Positions 49,508 through 59,779 of a stretch of 64,000 bases of DNA are shown here, piece after piece. Source of the DNA: Trichomonas vaginalis G3. Lineage: Eukaryota; Parabasalia; Trichomonadida; Trichomonadidae. Below the pieces are notes generated by a model. It did not search any database. It saw only the letters and a program-made list of their open reading frames with translations, and was not told the DNA's origin. The stretch lies in assembly GCF_026262505.1 (NCBI RefSeq), contig NC_067208.1:14889962-14953961 (forward strand). The letters run 5' to 3'. The translations under genes and the position numbers were made by a program. Position 1 is the first letter of the stretch. Every line of letters starts with the position of its first letter.

Positions 49508-49532
49508 TTAATATATGTAAAAATATATTGTT

Positions 49533-50117
49533 TTAAAATGGTATGCCATATAGCTTCTTGAATTTGTTAAGAAGTATTCGAACGTATTTTCCATCTGTAT
49601 CTCTAGTGTTTACATAAGCATAGCCCGCCTTAGTAAAATATACTTGTAATTTCCTATAGTTTACGCCGGTATAAAAGTAGAAAGAGTCTTGTTCTTCGCT
49701 ATAGTAGTAAAACTCCAACGTATGCTTGCCATAGTCTGTAATTTCAATTGTTTCATCTTCTAGTTCGTCGACAAATTCGAATACAATATCTCTTAATTTA
49801 CCTTTGTTCTTATTGTTTTCAGAATAAGTGACCCAACGTAAGTTTTCAAGTCTATTGTCGTTTCTTATATGGTTTATATGGTCTACAAAAGGTAAATTGT
49901 TAGGATTCAGTATAAAATGAGTTGCAATGACAACATGTTTAAGATAGTGTTTTCCACCCATCTTCATATCAGCATATCCGTCATTTCGCTCCCATTCGCT
50001 TAAAACTCTTTTTGTCTTTTTGTTTCTGACTTCAAATGACTCACAACAGTGAATTTCATATTTCTCATCTAACAAACAAGTTTCCCAACGGTCTTCTCCA
50101 ACAAACTCAGCGTACAT
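49533..50117 (-). CDS. HNH endonuclease, module copy 2
   Basis: The 194-residue protein has an N-terminal WETCLLDEKYEIHCCESFEV (NUMOD4-like), an HNH core with VDHINHIRNDNRLENLRWVT near residues 85-104, and a C-terminal NUMOD-like DNA-binding part (GYAYVNTRDTDGKYVRILLN, then KFKKLYG). This is the standard build of HNH homing-type endonucleases. It would cut DNA at a specific site and promote copying of itself and its neighbour. The frame reads through. Confidence 0.85.
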   Translation of the reverse strand: MYAEFVGEDRWETCLLDEKYEIHCCESFEVRNKKTKRVLSEWERNDGYADMKMGGKHYLKHVVIATHFILNPNNLPFVDHINHIRNDNRLENLRWVTYSENNKNKGKLRDIVFEFVDELEDETIEITDYGKHTLEFYYYSEEQDSFYFYTGVNYRKLQVYFTKAGYAYVNTRDTDGKYVRILLNKFKKLYGIPF

Positions 50118-50206
50118 TTCAAATAAAATAAAAAAAATATATTGTTTTAAAAATAAATTGTTTTCATGAGTTTTCTACGATGTTAGAAAAAATGTTATTT
50201 TCTAAT

Positions 50207-51076
50207 ATCTTCACATTCAATACTTTTCAGCACTTTTCCGTAGTTATATATGAAAGACAATTCGAGATAAAAGTCATAGTACAATGGAATAATATGTTGC
50301 ACACCATTTGTTGTGAACCAAACTTGAAAGTCAGAGAAACTGTTACTAGATGGTTCGTAGAATTTAGAAGCAAAGTCATAAAAGTCCTTACCAATACATA
50401 GAAAACTATTGTTGCTTGAACTGAAACTTGCATGACACATAACATTTTGAGGGTCAAACACGTTTCTATAAACTGTCAAATTTGCTGGTGGAAGTATAAA
50501 TTTAAATGGACCATCTGGTGGTAATGGTTCGTTCTGGTTTAGTAACCGAAGAAATTGTGCCCAAGAACGTTTGTCTACTTCCCAAAATAAAAACTCTGTA
50601 TCTCTTGGAGGGTTAATTTCAATCTTTTGAAATGAAACGGTGGAGTTCATCTTGTCATATTCTAGTTTCAGATAGTATGTTCCATTTAGTAAAGAGTCGT
50701 ATTTTTCTTGAAATTCCCAATAATATTTGTTCATTTGAGTTTGAAAGTCATTTAGAGTTTTCTCAAGACTTTCGTCTGAACGAACTGTAAAGATTCTCAT
50801 TTCGTCAAATTTGTCTATTAGACCATCAGAACCTTTATACTGCCCATGAAAATATACTACGAACATAAATGCGTTAGTTCTATTTGAAAACAAAACTCTT
50901 CTAAATCCTATTGCCTTTGCATCTGAAGGACTTTGAAGCCAACGAATTGGATAGTCAAACCTGTATGTTCGGGATGAAATTTCTTCATCTGATATTGTCC
51001 TACCAGCATTTGTAAAGATATAGTCTAACGGTTTTGTATCTGCTACTTTTGTTCTTTGTTTTTCAACCTGAAGCAT
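50207..51076 (-). CDS. Virion-like protein, module copy 2
   Basis: Near-identical to copy 1, with small differences such as FKFILPPANLTV in place of FQFILPPADLTV. The C-terminus differs slightly in length. It lies directly upstream of HNH copy 2 on the minus strand. Confidence 0.65.
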
Positions 51077-51101
51077 TTAATATATGTAAAAATATATTGT
51101 T

Positions 51102-51685
51102 TTAAAATGGTATGCCATATAGCTTCTTGAATTTGTTAAGAAGTATTCGAACGTATTTTCCATCTGTATCTCTAGTGTTTACATAAGCATAGCCCGCCTT
51201 AGTAAAATATACTTGTAATTTCCTATAGTTTACGCCGGTATAAAAGTAGAAAGAGTCTTGTTCTTCGCTATAGTAGTAAAACTCCAACGTATGCTTGCCA
51301 TAGTCTGTAATTTCAATTGTTTCATCTTCTAGTTCGTCGACAAATTCGAATACAATATCTCTTAATTTACCTTTGTTCTTATTGTTTTCAGAATAAGTGA
51401 CCCAACGTAAGTTTTCAAGTCTATTGTCGTTTCTTATATGGTTTATATGGTCTACAAAAGGTAAATTGTTAGGATTCAGTATAAAATGAGTTGCAATGAC
51501 AACATGTTTAAGATAGTGTTTTCCACCCATCTTCATATCAGCATATCCGTCATTTCGCTCCCATTCGCTTAAAAACTCTTTTTGTTTTTGTTTCTGACTT
51601 CAAATGACTCACAACAGTGAATTTCATATTTCTCATCTAACAAACAAGTTTCCCAACGGTCTTCTCCAACAAACTCAGCGTACAT
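51102..51685 (-). CDS. HNH endonuclease, module copy 3 (broken)
   Basis: Same gene as copy 2 by sequence over its length, including VDHINHIRNDNRLENLRWVT. It looks broken. Confidence 0.8.
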
Positions 51686-51784
51686 TTCAAATAAAATAAA
51701 AAAAATATATTGTTTTAAAAATAAATTGTTTTCATGAGTTTTCTACGATGTTAGAAAAAATGTTATTTTCTAATATCTTCACAT

Positions 51785-52646
51785 TCAATACTTTTTCAGC
51801 ACTTTTCCGTAGTTATATATGAAAGACAATTCGAGATAAAAGTCATAGTACAATGGAATAATATGTTGCACACCATTTGTTGTGAACCAAACTTGAAAGT
51901 CAGAGAAACTGTTACTAGATGGTTCGTAGAATTTAGAAGCAAAGTCATAAAAGTCCTTACCAATACATAGAAAACTATTGTTGCTTGAACTGAAACTTGC
52001 ATGACACATAACATTTTGAGGGTCAAACACGTTTCTATAAACTGTCAAATTTGCTGGTGGAAGTATAAATTTAAATGGACCATCTGGTGGTAATGGTTCG
52101 TTCTGGTTTAGTAACCGAAGAAATTGTGCCCAAGAACGTTTGTCTACTTCCCAAAATAAAAAACTCTGTATCTCTTGGAGGGTTAATTTCAATCTTTTGA
52201 AATGAAACGGTGGAGTTCATCTTGTCATATTCTAGTTTCAGATAGTATGTTCCATTTAGTAAAGAGTCGTATTTTTCTTGAAATTCCCAATAATATTTGT
52301 TCATTTGAGTTTGAAAGTCATTTAGAGTTTTCTCAAGACTTTCGTCTGAACGAACTGTAAAGATTCTCATTTCGTCAAATTTGTCTATTAGACCATCAGA
52401 ACCTTTATACTGCCCATGAAAATATACTACGAACATAAATGCGTTAGTTCTATTTGAAAACAAAACTCTTCTAAATCCTATTGCCTTTGCATCTGAAGGA
52501 CTTTGAAGCCAACGAATTGGATAGTCAAACCTGTATGTTCGGGATGAAATTTCTTCATCTGATATTGTCCTACCAGCATTTGTAAAGATATAGTCTAACG
52601 GTTTTGTATCTGCTACTTTTGTTCTTTGTTTTTCAACCTGAAGCAT
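51785..52646 (-). CDS. Virion-like protein, module copy 3 (broken)
   Basis: Shares FKFILPPANLTV with copy 2, so copies 2 and 3 are probably the most recent pair. It looks broken. Confidence 0.65.
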
Positions 52647-52702
52647 TTAATATATGTAAAAATATATTGTTTTAAAATGGTATGCCATTTCATATTTCTC
52701 AT

Positions 52703-53422
52703 CTAACAAACATGTTGTCTGACTGCTTGAGGGTTAGGTTGGTACCATTCGAGCTTGACACTTGCAATTCCTTCAATTGCATTCAAAATGTCTGAGTCGG
52801 AGTCAACCATTTGTTCTCTCTTTGTAGTCTTGAAAGCGTCAAGAAGTTGTGCGGCTGTTGTGACATTGCCATGTGCATAGTAAATGTGACCGTCCAAATC
52901 TGTTATGGTTAGTCTGAGATTGTATCCTTTCTTATTTCCGTCTTGTATGGCAGCAAGTACACCCATGAAGCCTTCTTTGTTCTTTCCTTCGTCAAAGTTT
53001 ACTGTAAAGGTTCGACCAGATGTAATTTGACTTCTAACTTCACGGTACTTCTCATATGCATATCTTGTTCTTTCCATGGGAGCATGACCATCCTCTGCAC
53101 TACCTTTTTTCCTTCTCAAAGGATGCAATTGTTCGTCATGTTTCCAGTAGAATCTGGCAAAGCCGTCGTGTCCTTCAACTTGCGGTTCAGAAACATCGAA
53201 AGGCATGTCCATAAGACGTTCTTCTTCTAACCTCTCTAGTCTGTTTGGATAATTTGCGCGTGCTGTTTCCAATTCCATTTCGTAGCGAAGACCAGACAAT
53301 TTGTCATAGACTTTTATGGGTCTTCCCTTCCTATATTTAAAATTCTTCGAAACTTTCCAACCATATCTTTCTAACTCTGCTTTTATTCTAGCAGATTTTC
53401 TATCCATTCTATATGGGGGCAT
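52703..53422 (-). CDS. Unknown basic protein (239 aa)
   Basis: MPPYRMDRKSARIKAELERY starts a basic protein with YGWKVSKNFKYRKGRPIKVY, an Arg/Glu-rich helix (NRLERLEEERLMDMPFDVSE), a middle with GHDGFARFYWKHDEQLHPLR and a folded C-terminal part (GYNLRLTITDLDGHIYYAHG). The end overlaps the edge of the triplicated array. Not a family I can name. A DNA-condensing or core role is possible from the basic N-terminus. The frame reads through. Confidence 0.6.
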   Translation of the reverse strand: MPPYRMDRKSARIKAELERYGWKVSKNFKYRKGRPIKVYDKLSGLRYEMELETARANYPNRLERLEEERLMDMPFDVSEPQVEGHDGFARFYWKHDEQLHPLRRKKGSAEDGHAPMERTRYAYEKYREVRSQITSGRTFTVNFDEGKNKEGFMGVLAAIQDGNKKGYNLRLTITDLDGHIYYAHGNVTTAAQLLDAFKTTKREQMVDSDSDILNAIEGIASVKLEWYQPNPQAVRQHVC

Positions 53423-53453
53423 TTTTATAAAAATAAAAAAAATGTTTTTTTCT

Positions 53454-54038
53454 TTACTTTACATAACCTCCTGCTACCAGAAGTCTTTGACGCCAACCCA
53501 TACCAGCTAATGAAGGTTGACTTGGTTTAGTTTCCAAACTAAACTTTGGTTTTGGTTTATCTTCAGTTTTTGGTTTTTCTTCTTCTATCGGTTTTTCGTC
53601 ACTTTTCGGTTCATCTGACTTTACCTCACTTGCAGGTTTAGTTGTGTCGTCAACATCTTCATAAATATCATATGCCATTTGTTTTTGTTTTCCTTTCAAC
53701 TTTTTGTGTTTGTTGTAAAGTTTAGAATATTTCGACTCTAAGTCAATGAGATGTTCTATAATGAACTGTTGGTCAGTGAAGTAAACTTTTCCATCTGTTG
53801 TCTCGAAAGCTCCTTCAGACTTCAATATTTTATTTGTGAGAGTCTGTTTCTTTTTTGAGATACTAGCCGTTCCATTTCTATGAAAAGTGACTTTATAGTT
53901 AGGGTTTGTATTTCCAGACCTGGCACTTTCTTTATTGAATTTTCTCTTCATCTGTAAGTTCTTTGACAGGTTTTGACAATGGTTCTGAACTTTTTGTTTG
54001 TGGTGTCTCAAATCTACCGTTTCAACTTCTTCGGTCAT
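53454..54038 (-). CDS. Unknown Lys/Pro/Glu-rich protein (194 aa)
   Basis: MTEEVETVDLRHHKQKVQNH starts a highly charged protein: a basic first half (KNLQMKRKFNKESARSGNTN), a helix with LESKYSKLYNKHKKLKGKQK, and a disordered acidic/Pro-rich part (KPIEEEKPKTEDKPKPKFSL). It ends GWRQRLLVAGGYVK. Probably a disordered virion or DNA-associated protein; family unknown. The T-rich/ATCTCAGTAAAAAA upstream motif is shared with the next two upstream relics. Confidence 0.55.
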   Translation of the reverse strand: MTEEVETVDLRHHKQKVQNHCQNLSKNLQMKRKFNKESARSGNTNPNYKVTFHRNGTASISKKKQTLTNKILKSEGAFETTDGKVYFTDQQFIIEHLIDLESKYSKLYNKHKKLKGKQKQMAYDIYEDVDDTTKPASEVKSDEPKSDEKPIEEEKPKTEDKPKPKFSLETKPSQPSLAGMGWRQRLLVAGGYVK

Positions 54039-54089
54039 TTCATCTCAGTAAAAAATTTTAGTTTGGTGTTTTCAACTGGTTGTTTAGGT

Positions 54090-54640
54090 TTTTTAAGTCG
54101 CGTCTAAAACTTCCTGAGGTATAGGAAGAACTTGACAAACACGTGTGAACTGCTGGAAGTCGACAAATCCATCTTGAACCCATTTGTCTCAATGCTGTAT
54201 TGTTCATTTCATCTCAGTAAAAAACTTTACATTCCCCAAGTTTGAGGTGGTTGCGGTTGGTTATTGTTTACCCACTGTTGTGCATGGTTATATCCTCTGT
54301 TAAAGAATCTTTCACTTGGTCCATATAGTGTCCTGCTTGTTATAGTAGTCATTTGCTTTGTTTATAATAGTTTCCTGCTTGTCTTCCTACATTGTCCATC
54401 CATCCTGAACTTTTCCTCTTGTTTCAGGATTTGGAATAAGATTTGCTGCATCTCGTGCTACATCCCAACCTTTCTGTACAGTTGTATAATAGTTGTGCTT
54501 TCTCTTAAGTATACCTAATGTACTCAAAATCTTCCTTCCAACTCCAAATACACCTCTGGCCTATTGTTCCACTGCGGGCAAAAATCTGGATGCAAACTCC
54601 TGCTAATGCGCCAAATAAACCCATTTCTTATAGGGTAAAA
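54090..54640 (-). pseudogene. Relics of short virion-type genes (VI/X-like), element B
   Basis: Three short coding remnants lie here on the minus strand. One begins MGLFGALAG, like the MGFFGRIGN start of the 58198 gene, and is broken. One reads MTTITSRTLYGPSERFFNRG at about 54228-54352, about 41 residues, ending QPPQTWGM, and may be whole. One near 54090-54208 begins MNNTALRQ. Two starts are preceded by the same TTTTTTACTGAGATGAA-type sequence. Probably a group of minor virion genes that has decayed. Confidence 0.5.
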
Positions 54641-54641
54641 A

Positions 54642-55602
54642 ATGACGAATCCGAACAAGGACCCCTATGTTTCTAAGGCAACAAAGAAAGCACTCATGAT
54701 AAAAATCTTTAGTTCAACACCAAATGCTTGGTTTATGGATATCTTGGAAAACATTCCGAGGTATAGAGAAGATGGACCACCATACTGGCTAATATTTGTT
54801 GGTCCAAAACACAAGATACTGTGAAGCCATACCATTACAGTCCAAAAATATTTTAGATGTGAAAACTGCTTTGACAATATTCGTTGACAAATACCATCCA
54901 ACAAAACTGACATCTGACTGTGAAAGTTCTTTCAAATCAGATGATATTAAAAACTATCTGCGTTCAAAAAATGTAAACCAATATTTCATTGTCGACCAAA
55001 ACCATTCTGCTCTTGGTGTCATTGACAGTTGTATAAAAATCTTAAGAGACTTAAACCAACCACAAGGTGGTGAGGTAGATGAAATGTCATATGACGACAA
55101 ATATAGACACTTCCCCCAGGCAAAGATGAGACAAGTTTTAAATATTTACAATAACCGTAAACAAAAAGGTTTGGGAAACCACTCCCCCGAAGAAATGAAA
55201 AACAACCCTGACTTAGAGAAAGACTATATATTTAATAATTTAGTCAAAAGAGACAAACAAGAAAGAATGCCGGGCTTCAAACTTAAGAAAGGTGACAAAG
55301 TAAAAATAGAAATACCTAAACGCGACCCATATGAAAATACTATTGACTATGACAACAATGGGAACCCGACAGGTACTCACATTCGTGTTCGTAAAAATAG
55401 AAGAAAGTATACAAGAGAATATTATGAAGTTTTAGGCAAACATGGCAAAATGTACACACTGCAAGCAGAAGATAAAACTACTATTGTCAGACCTCGTTTC
55501 AAACTTGTCAAAGTTCAAGGTGGTATACTTTCAAAGACAGTTCCTAACAAATATAAGACAACTCCTGACCAATATGCTAAAGAAGTTGAAAATGACGACT
55601 AA
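54642..55602 (+). CDS. rve integrase, element B (broken)
   Basis: Core segments: NAWFMDILENIPRYREDG (first Asp), RYCEAIPLQSKNILDVKTAL, LTSDCESSFKSDDIKNYL (second Asp) and NHSALGVIDSCIKILRDL (helix with the third acid position), then KQKGLGNHSPEEM, and a C-terminal basic SH3/chromo-like part (VRKNRRKYTREYYEVLGKHG). This is the Polinton integrase pattern. It looks broken, at about one place. Confidence 0.8.
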
Positions 55603-57328
55603 GCAATTCTATACCATGCGTAAACTGTCATGTAAGGTGGCATGTAGTCTTTACTTTGTCCCGTTGTTTGCGTATATCCTGAAACGAAATGTGTATGGTT
55701 TCCTTCTCCCTGAGTGTCATCCCAGTAACAATTTATAGCAAACTTAACGTCGTCTTTAACATCATATCCTTGACCTTTTGTCATTCCTGACCAATCCCAA
55801 TATCTATGCTTATGCCAACCTGCTTGAGATGTACTTAAATCTATGTAGTGACTATGTGCAGGTAAATTTTCACCTGAAATCGTTTTACTTCCACCTGTTT
55901 CCTTTGAAGAGTTTGCACAATACAAAAACCTGTCGACTATTTGTTCCCATGCACCAACACCAAACATTACTTGAGGACCTCTTGCTTCCATAGATGTATA
56001 AATAGAACCTACTGGGTTCATTAAATCAAACATATGAGATATTATAGGATTGTCTCTTTTGAACTTAAAATATAGTGTAACTATTTCTGGTTTCTTCTGG
56101 TTTGTGTCAGAATATTTTTTATAATATAATCTTATGTTTTCAGGGTATGTACAATCTTGACTATAATATTTATTTCTGTCATCTTCATAATAGTATACTA
56201 TTCTCGTTTTTTCTATTGCATTATATCTTTTATATCTATAATATTCTAAATATAATGTTTGCTTTTTTGGGTCTACACGTGCGTCAACACCATAGTCATA
56301 ATAATATGGTGCTGGAGCTGGGTCAGGCAATGTCATATCTGCCATTTCATAAACTCTTAAATATTTCTTTTGTTCGTCTCCATATAAGTTTAAGTAGCAG
56401 TTGTTGTCTAATGGAACTTTAACTTGTGTACCATCATTCTTTATATAGCCTACATACATTTCATTGTTATTTTTCGGAATGAGTTTATACCGTATACCAT
56501 TTTTTAAGGAGTGTACAAACTCCCATCTAAAATATTTGTTTTCTTCATTGACAGAAAAGTCACCAACAATAGTTTCAATATTTTTCGTTGTTCCTATCAA
56601 ACTTTGGTATATTTCATTGACATATGTTTTATCTGCTTTCTTTTCAAGGCTAACGTTTAAGTCTGTTATTTCAGAAGATGTATGTGTATGTCCAACGTCA
56701 CTTTTCCTGTTTAAGGTTTCTTGTAAGTTTGTAATATTTGCAATGGTATGTGTATGTCCAACGTCACTTTTACTGTTTAAGGTTTCTTGTAAGTTTGTAA
56801 TATTTGCAATGGTATGTGTATGTCCAACGGCACTTTTACTGTTTAAGGTTTCTTGTAAGTCTGTTATTTCAGATATAGAATGTGTATGAGTCTTTTTAGA
56901 ATATTCGTTTTCAGCTCTTGTCACTTCACTTGACATTTTATTGTCAACATATGTTTTGTCTGCTAGTTCAGGATGAGTATGTTCTTTCGTTGCATATGTT
57001 GCATCTGCTCTGTCATGTTCTTCTTGAACTTTTTCAATGACATATTCTTTGTCAGCTTTGTTGTCAATATCTGCTTTCAAAAGAAGTTCAGATATAGGTT
57101 TCTCGTTTAAAGTTCCTTTTGTTGGATTTATACAGACAGTATGGTTCTTATTGTCTTGAACAGAAACTCATCTGTCATTGGGTTTAATGTCAGTTTTAAG
57201 TTTCCTTCTTTCAATGACTCAGATATCTTAGAATAGTTTGAAAAGTTTGTTGTGTTCTTATTTAGAGCTTGCAAAATGAGTTGTCGGTTGTGTTGTATTT
57301 CTCTCATGGAAGCAATATCTTTCGACAT
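55599..57328 (-). CDS. Fibre-like protein with tail-collar-type C-terminus, element B (broken)
   Basis: The N-terminal part begins MSKDIASMREIQHNRQLILQ, a likely virion anchor. The shaft has repeated ADKTYVDNKM segments and three near-identical TNLQETLNSKSDVGHTHTIA units of about 24 residues. A beta-rich part follows, then NPVGSIYTSMEARGPQVMFG, WEQIVDRFLYCANSSKETGG, LPAHSHY, GEGNHTHFVSG and DYMPPYMTVYAWYRIA. This matches the element A fibre-like protein and phage tail-collar/gp10 ends. A receptor-binding spike is likely. It looks broken near the N-terminal part. Confidence 0.75.
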
Positions 57329-57346
57329 TTTTATTCTAGATAAAAT

Positions 57347-58193
57347 ATGCTTCCAATAGAAAAAGAAAATTCAAGAGTTGCTACAACTAAACCATTAGAT
57401 GAACTTTTTACTAATGTCGGTCAAAAGTTTGAGACAGAGACCGTAAAGCATGAAGGCTATCGTTTTGACTACCCATTAAGATGGCTAAGAGACCCATCTG
57501 TCACAAAAGCTATTGGCTTTCGTAGAATGAAGTTTGTGTCTGTAGAAGATAAAAGTTTTCCATTTATTGTAAGGTTTCATATAGATTATATCTGAAGGGA
57601 AACGAAAAATGTGGGAAGAAATTGAGCTAATACAAGTTGACCTTTCATCTTCTCTACAGACTGCGTTAAAAAATATAGAAGATAAAATAAATTCATGTTA
57701 TGCAAAATATGCTGATGAATATGCAAATACCGAGAGCACACTTTATGTGAGAATTGTATATGACAAACAAAATTCACAAGTGTCATTTCAAATCTACGAA
57801 GACAATCCAAAGAAAGACGAACAAATATATACAGAATTCACTGCAATGTCATGGTATTATTTGCAAAGAATGTTAAATCAGAAAGTCAAACTTCCTTTAG
57901 CAAATATTTACAGTCGATATGCAAGAGATGAACCATATTTATTTAAAGATGTTTTCGACCCAGCTGCTATTATTGTTCATGCTTCATTTTCTGGCGCTCA
58001 AAACTCTTTCTTATGCTTGGCAAATGACTTTTACGAAAAACCTACAAAGTTATACGAACCACCAAGTGGAAGTATTTCAGACTTTCAAGTATGGTTTACT
58101 ACAGATGGAAGAAAAAGAATAATTCCATTATACCATGCGTTTTACTTAGAACTTAGTTTCATATACAACTACTATCGAACGGTAAAAATATAA
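57347..58193 (+). CDS. Diverged relative of the triplicated virion-like protein (broken)
   Basis: MLPIEKENSRVATTKPLDEL matches MLQVEKQRTKVADTKPLDYI of the module protein; the end shows HASFSGAQNSFLCLANDFYE and SDFQVWFTTDGRKRIIPLYH. So this is an older copy of the same gene, with no HNH gene beside it. It is head to head with the fibre gene. It looks broken. Confidence 0.65.
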
Positions 58194-58197
58194 TTTT

Positions 58198-58440
58198 TTA
58201 ATACGGTTGAGGTGTTGGATTTGGTTGCCAACTAGACTGTGGTGCAGGTTCAGGCTGTTGTATAACAGGAGCTTGTTCTTCTGGTTCAGGGTCTTTAGGT
58301 ATAATACCAACAAACTGACCTACCCTTTTACCAATATTTTTGACTCCGTTCCAAATTCCTCTTCCTACGGTTTTTATTCCATTCCATATACCTCTTCCAA
58401 CATTTCGAAAGAAGTTTCCTATTCTTCCAAAGAAACCCAT
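58198..58440 (-). CDS. Small amphipathic VI/X-like protein, element B
   Basis: MGFFGRIGNFFRNVGRGIWN begins an 80-residue protein with repeated GRGIWNG(I/V)K units, a basic amphipathic helix with Trp/Phe, then a Pro/Gln tail (EEQAPVIQQPEPAPQSSWQP). It resembles in shape the element A proteins at 5214 and 5471 and the membrane-active adenovirus protein VI. Function inferred. The frame reads through. Confidence 0.62.
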   Translation of the reverse strand: MGFFGRIGNFFRNVGRGIWNGIKTVGRGIWNGVKNIGKRVGQFVGIIPKDPEPEEQAPVIQQPEPAPQSSWQPNPTPQPY

Positions 58441-58458
58441 TTTACTATATGTAAAAAT

Positions 58459-58821
58459 CTAATGTCCGCCTAGTCTCTTACGTTTCCTTCTGAGTTCCAT
58501 AGCATTCTTTAACTGGAGCTCATACATTCTGTTTCTCCTCTGGTAGAAAACATATTCTGGGTCAACTCCTGTGTTCGCGTCATCTGCATAAAGTTGTTTA
58601 TATCCCACTTCAGGGTTTGTATAAAACTCTTTCCATCTCATATTTGCATACCATGGTGGCAAACCTAACGCAGCGTCATTTGACATGGCAGTTTGCATTT
58701 GTACATCTGTTGGCACTTGACCATAGTTTGCCATTGCAGTTTGTATTCTAACTTCATTTGGAATATTCTCTGGGTTTGGTTGTCCAGGTTGCTGTGCATT
58801 CGCTAAGTTCTGTGCGTCCAT
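58459..58821 (-). CDS. Unknown protein with basic C-terminus (120 aa)
   Basis: MDAQNLANAQQPGQPNPENI starts a Gln/Asn/Pro-rich protein with two similar segments (VRIQTAMANYGQVPTD and VQMQTAMSNDAALGLP), a middle with YANMRWKEFYTNPEVGYKQL and an end LRRKRKRLGGH. It lies 18 bases upstream of the VI/X-like gene. Probably a minor virion protein; family unknown. Confidence 0.55.
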   Translation of the reverse strand: MDAQNLANAQQPGQPNPENIPNEVRIQTAMANYGQVPTDVQMQTAMSNDAALGLPPWYANMRWKEFYTNPEVGYKQLYADDANTGVDPEYVFYQRRNRMYELQLKNAMELRRKRKRLGGH

Positions 58822-58844
58822 TTAATATTAGATAAAAATATCTC

Positions 58845-58976
58845 TTACGAGTACATATACTGAACATTTGCAGGCATTGGTTCATCTTCATATTCTCTGT
58901 ACTTTTCTGCCACGTCAAATAAATAAATGACACAATGGAAAAAACCTAAAACAAGTAGTCCTATTTCAAACCACAT
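58845..58976 (-). CDS. Small single-helix membrane protein (43 aa)
   Basis: MWFEIGLLVLGFFHCVIYLF begins with one hydrophobic helix, followed by an acidic tail (DVAEKYREYEDEPMP) and YMYS at the end. It overlaps the last 16 bases of the methylase gene and runs the same way, which suggests translational or transcriptional coupling. A membrane role at entry or exit is possible, but this is only inferred from shape. Confidence 0.5.
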   Translation of the reverse strand: MWFEIGLLVLGFFHCVIYLFDVAEKYREYEDEPMPANVQYMYS

Positions 58977-59779
58977 TTACTTACTAATAAAATTTCTTTA
59001 TTGTGACACTTTCTCCAGTTTATAGGACCTCTCTCATATTCTATCTTGTCATATCTAAACTCATAGTCATGTATGTCCTCTAACCATCTCATAACGGTTT
59101 CCAAACCACTTTTATCGGATGTAAAGTAAAAGCATGGATGGTTATGTAAAACGTCTAAAGTTTCTAAAGAGTCTCTCAAAGTCCAGTCTACTTGGTATTG
59201 AAAATCCCATGTGTTATAGAACGGCGGGTCCACTATAAAGAAAACATTTTCCTTGTCTTTATATTTTTCATACAAATCTGTCCAATGACATCTCACAAAC
59301 TCTATACCCTCAATATATTTTTCTATGTCCTCTTTGAAAACATTTGTATAGTTAAGATATAAAACTTTTGACATAAGTGTTTCAATGTCATGAACTCTTA
59401 TAGAACCACTATATAATAGTCTAGCAGATATACTATCCCAGTCTATATATTCTGCTTTTTTCAAAACCTCTCTCACAATATTTTTCTTATCTAATGGTAT
59501 ACGTTCCATCTTACCTATAGGTATCTTTTCTTTTAACTCTTTCAATATATTGTTTGTGTCTGGAATATGTTTGAGACGGTCCATATAGTTGTCGAAGTCA
59601 TTGCATATAATCTTTGAGTCAGGAAATACGGTATGACATAAATGGGACATATAGAAACTTCCACCGAACAAATCTACAAATGTTAGACCATTCGGTAGTT
59701 TCTTAAGTTCTCTCAATATAATATCTTTACATTTACTCTTATTTCCAAAGAACGGTAACGGTGGTTTTGTAAAATTCAT
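58961..59779 (-). CDS. Dam-like N6-adenine DNA methylase (D12 class)
   Basis: The 272-residue protein has PFFGNK at 9-14 (SAM-binding motif I region), FVDLFGG at 34-40, and catalytic DPPF at 184-187, followed by YNTWDFQYQVDW. The order and length match D12-class adenine methylases such as Dam, which make 6-methyladenine, commonly in GATC. Adenine methylases of this type are known in trichomonad Mavericks. It may mark element DNA. The frame reads through. It is the gene nearest the right end of the element. Confidence 0.9.
   Translation of the reverse strand: MNFTKPPLPFFGNKSKCKDIILRELKKLPNGLTFVDLFGGSFYMSHLCHTVFPDSKIICNDFDNYMDRLKHIPDTNNILKELKEKIPIGKMERIPLDKKNIVREVLKKAEYIDWDSISARLLYSGSIRVHDIETLMSKVLYLNYTNVFKEDIEKYIEGIEFVRCHWTDLYEKYKDKENVFFIVDPPFYNTWDFQYQVDWTLRDSLETLDVLHNHPCFYFTSDKSGLETVMRWLEDIHDYEFRYDKIEYERGPINWRKCHNKEILLVSKCGLK

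Larger units (their letters stand above)
47931..52690 (-). repeat. Tandem triplication, unit about 1,570 bp (virion-like gene plus HNH gene)
   Basis: Equivalent points recur at 49507, 51076 and 52646, and at 48547, 50117 and about 51685, so the period is 1569-1570. The units look about 99% identical. Each holds a virion-like gene and an HNH gene on the minus strand. At the right edge a short stretch repeats unit sequence again, a remnant of a fourth unit. At the left edge the unit joins a KilA-N relic at a short shared stretch (GGTTGAAA). Confidence 0.92.

Noticed and set aside
50180-50401. Plus-strand and shifted-phase frames repeated in each module copy (including the 76-residue ones)
   Set aside because: They are shadows of the virion-like gene, repeated only because the module is repeated.
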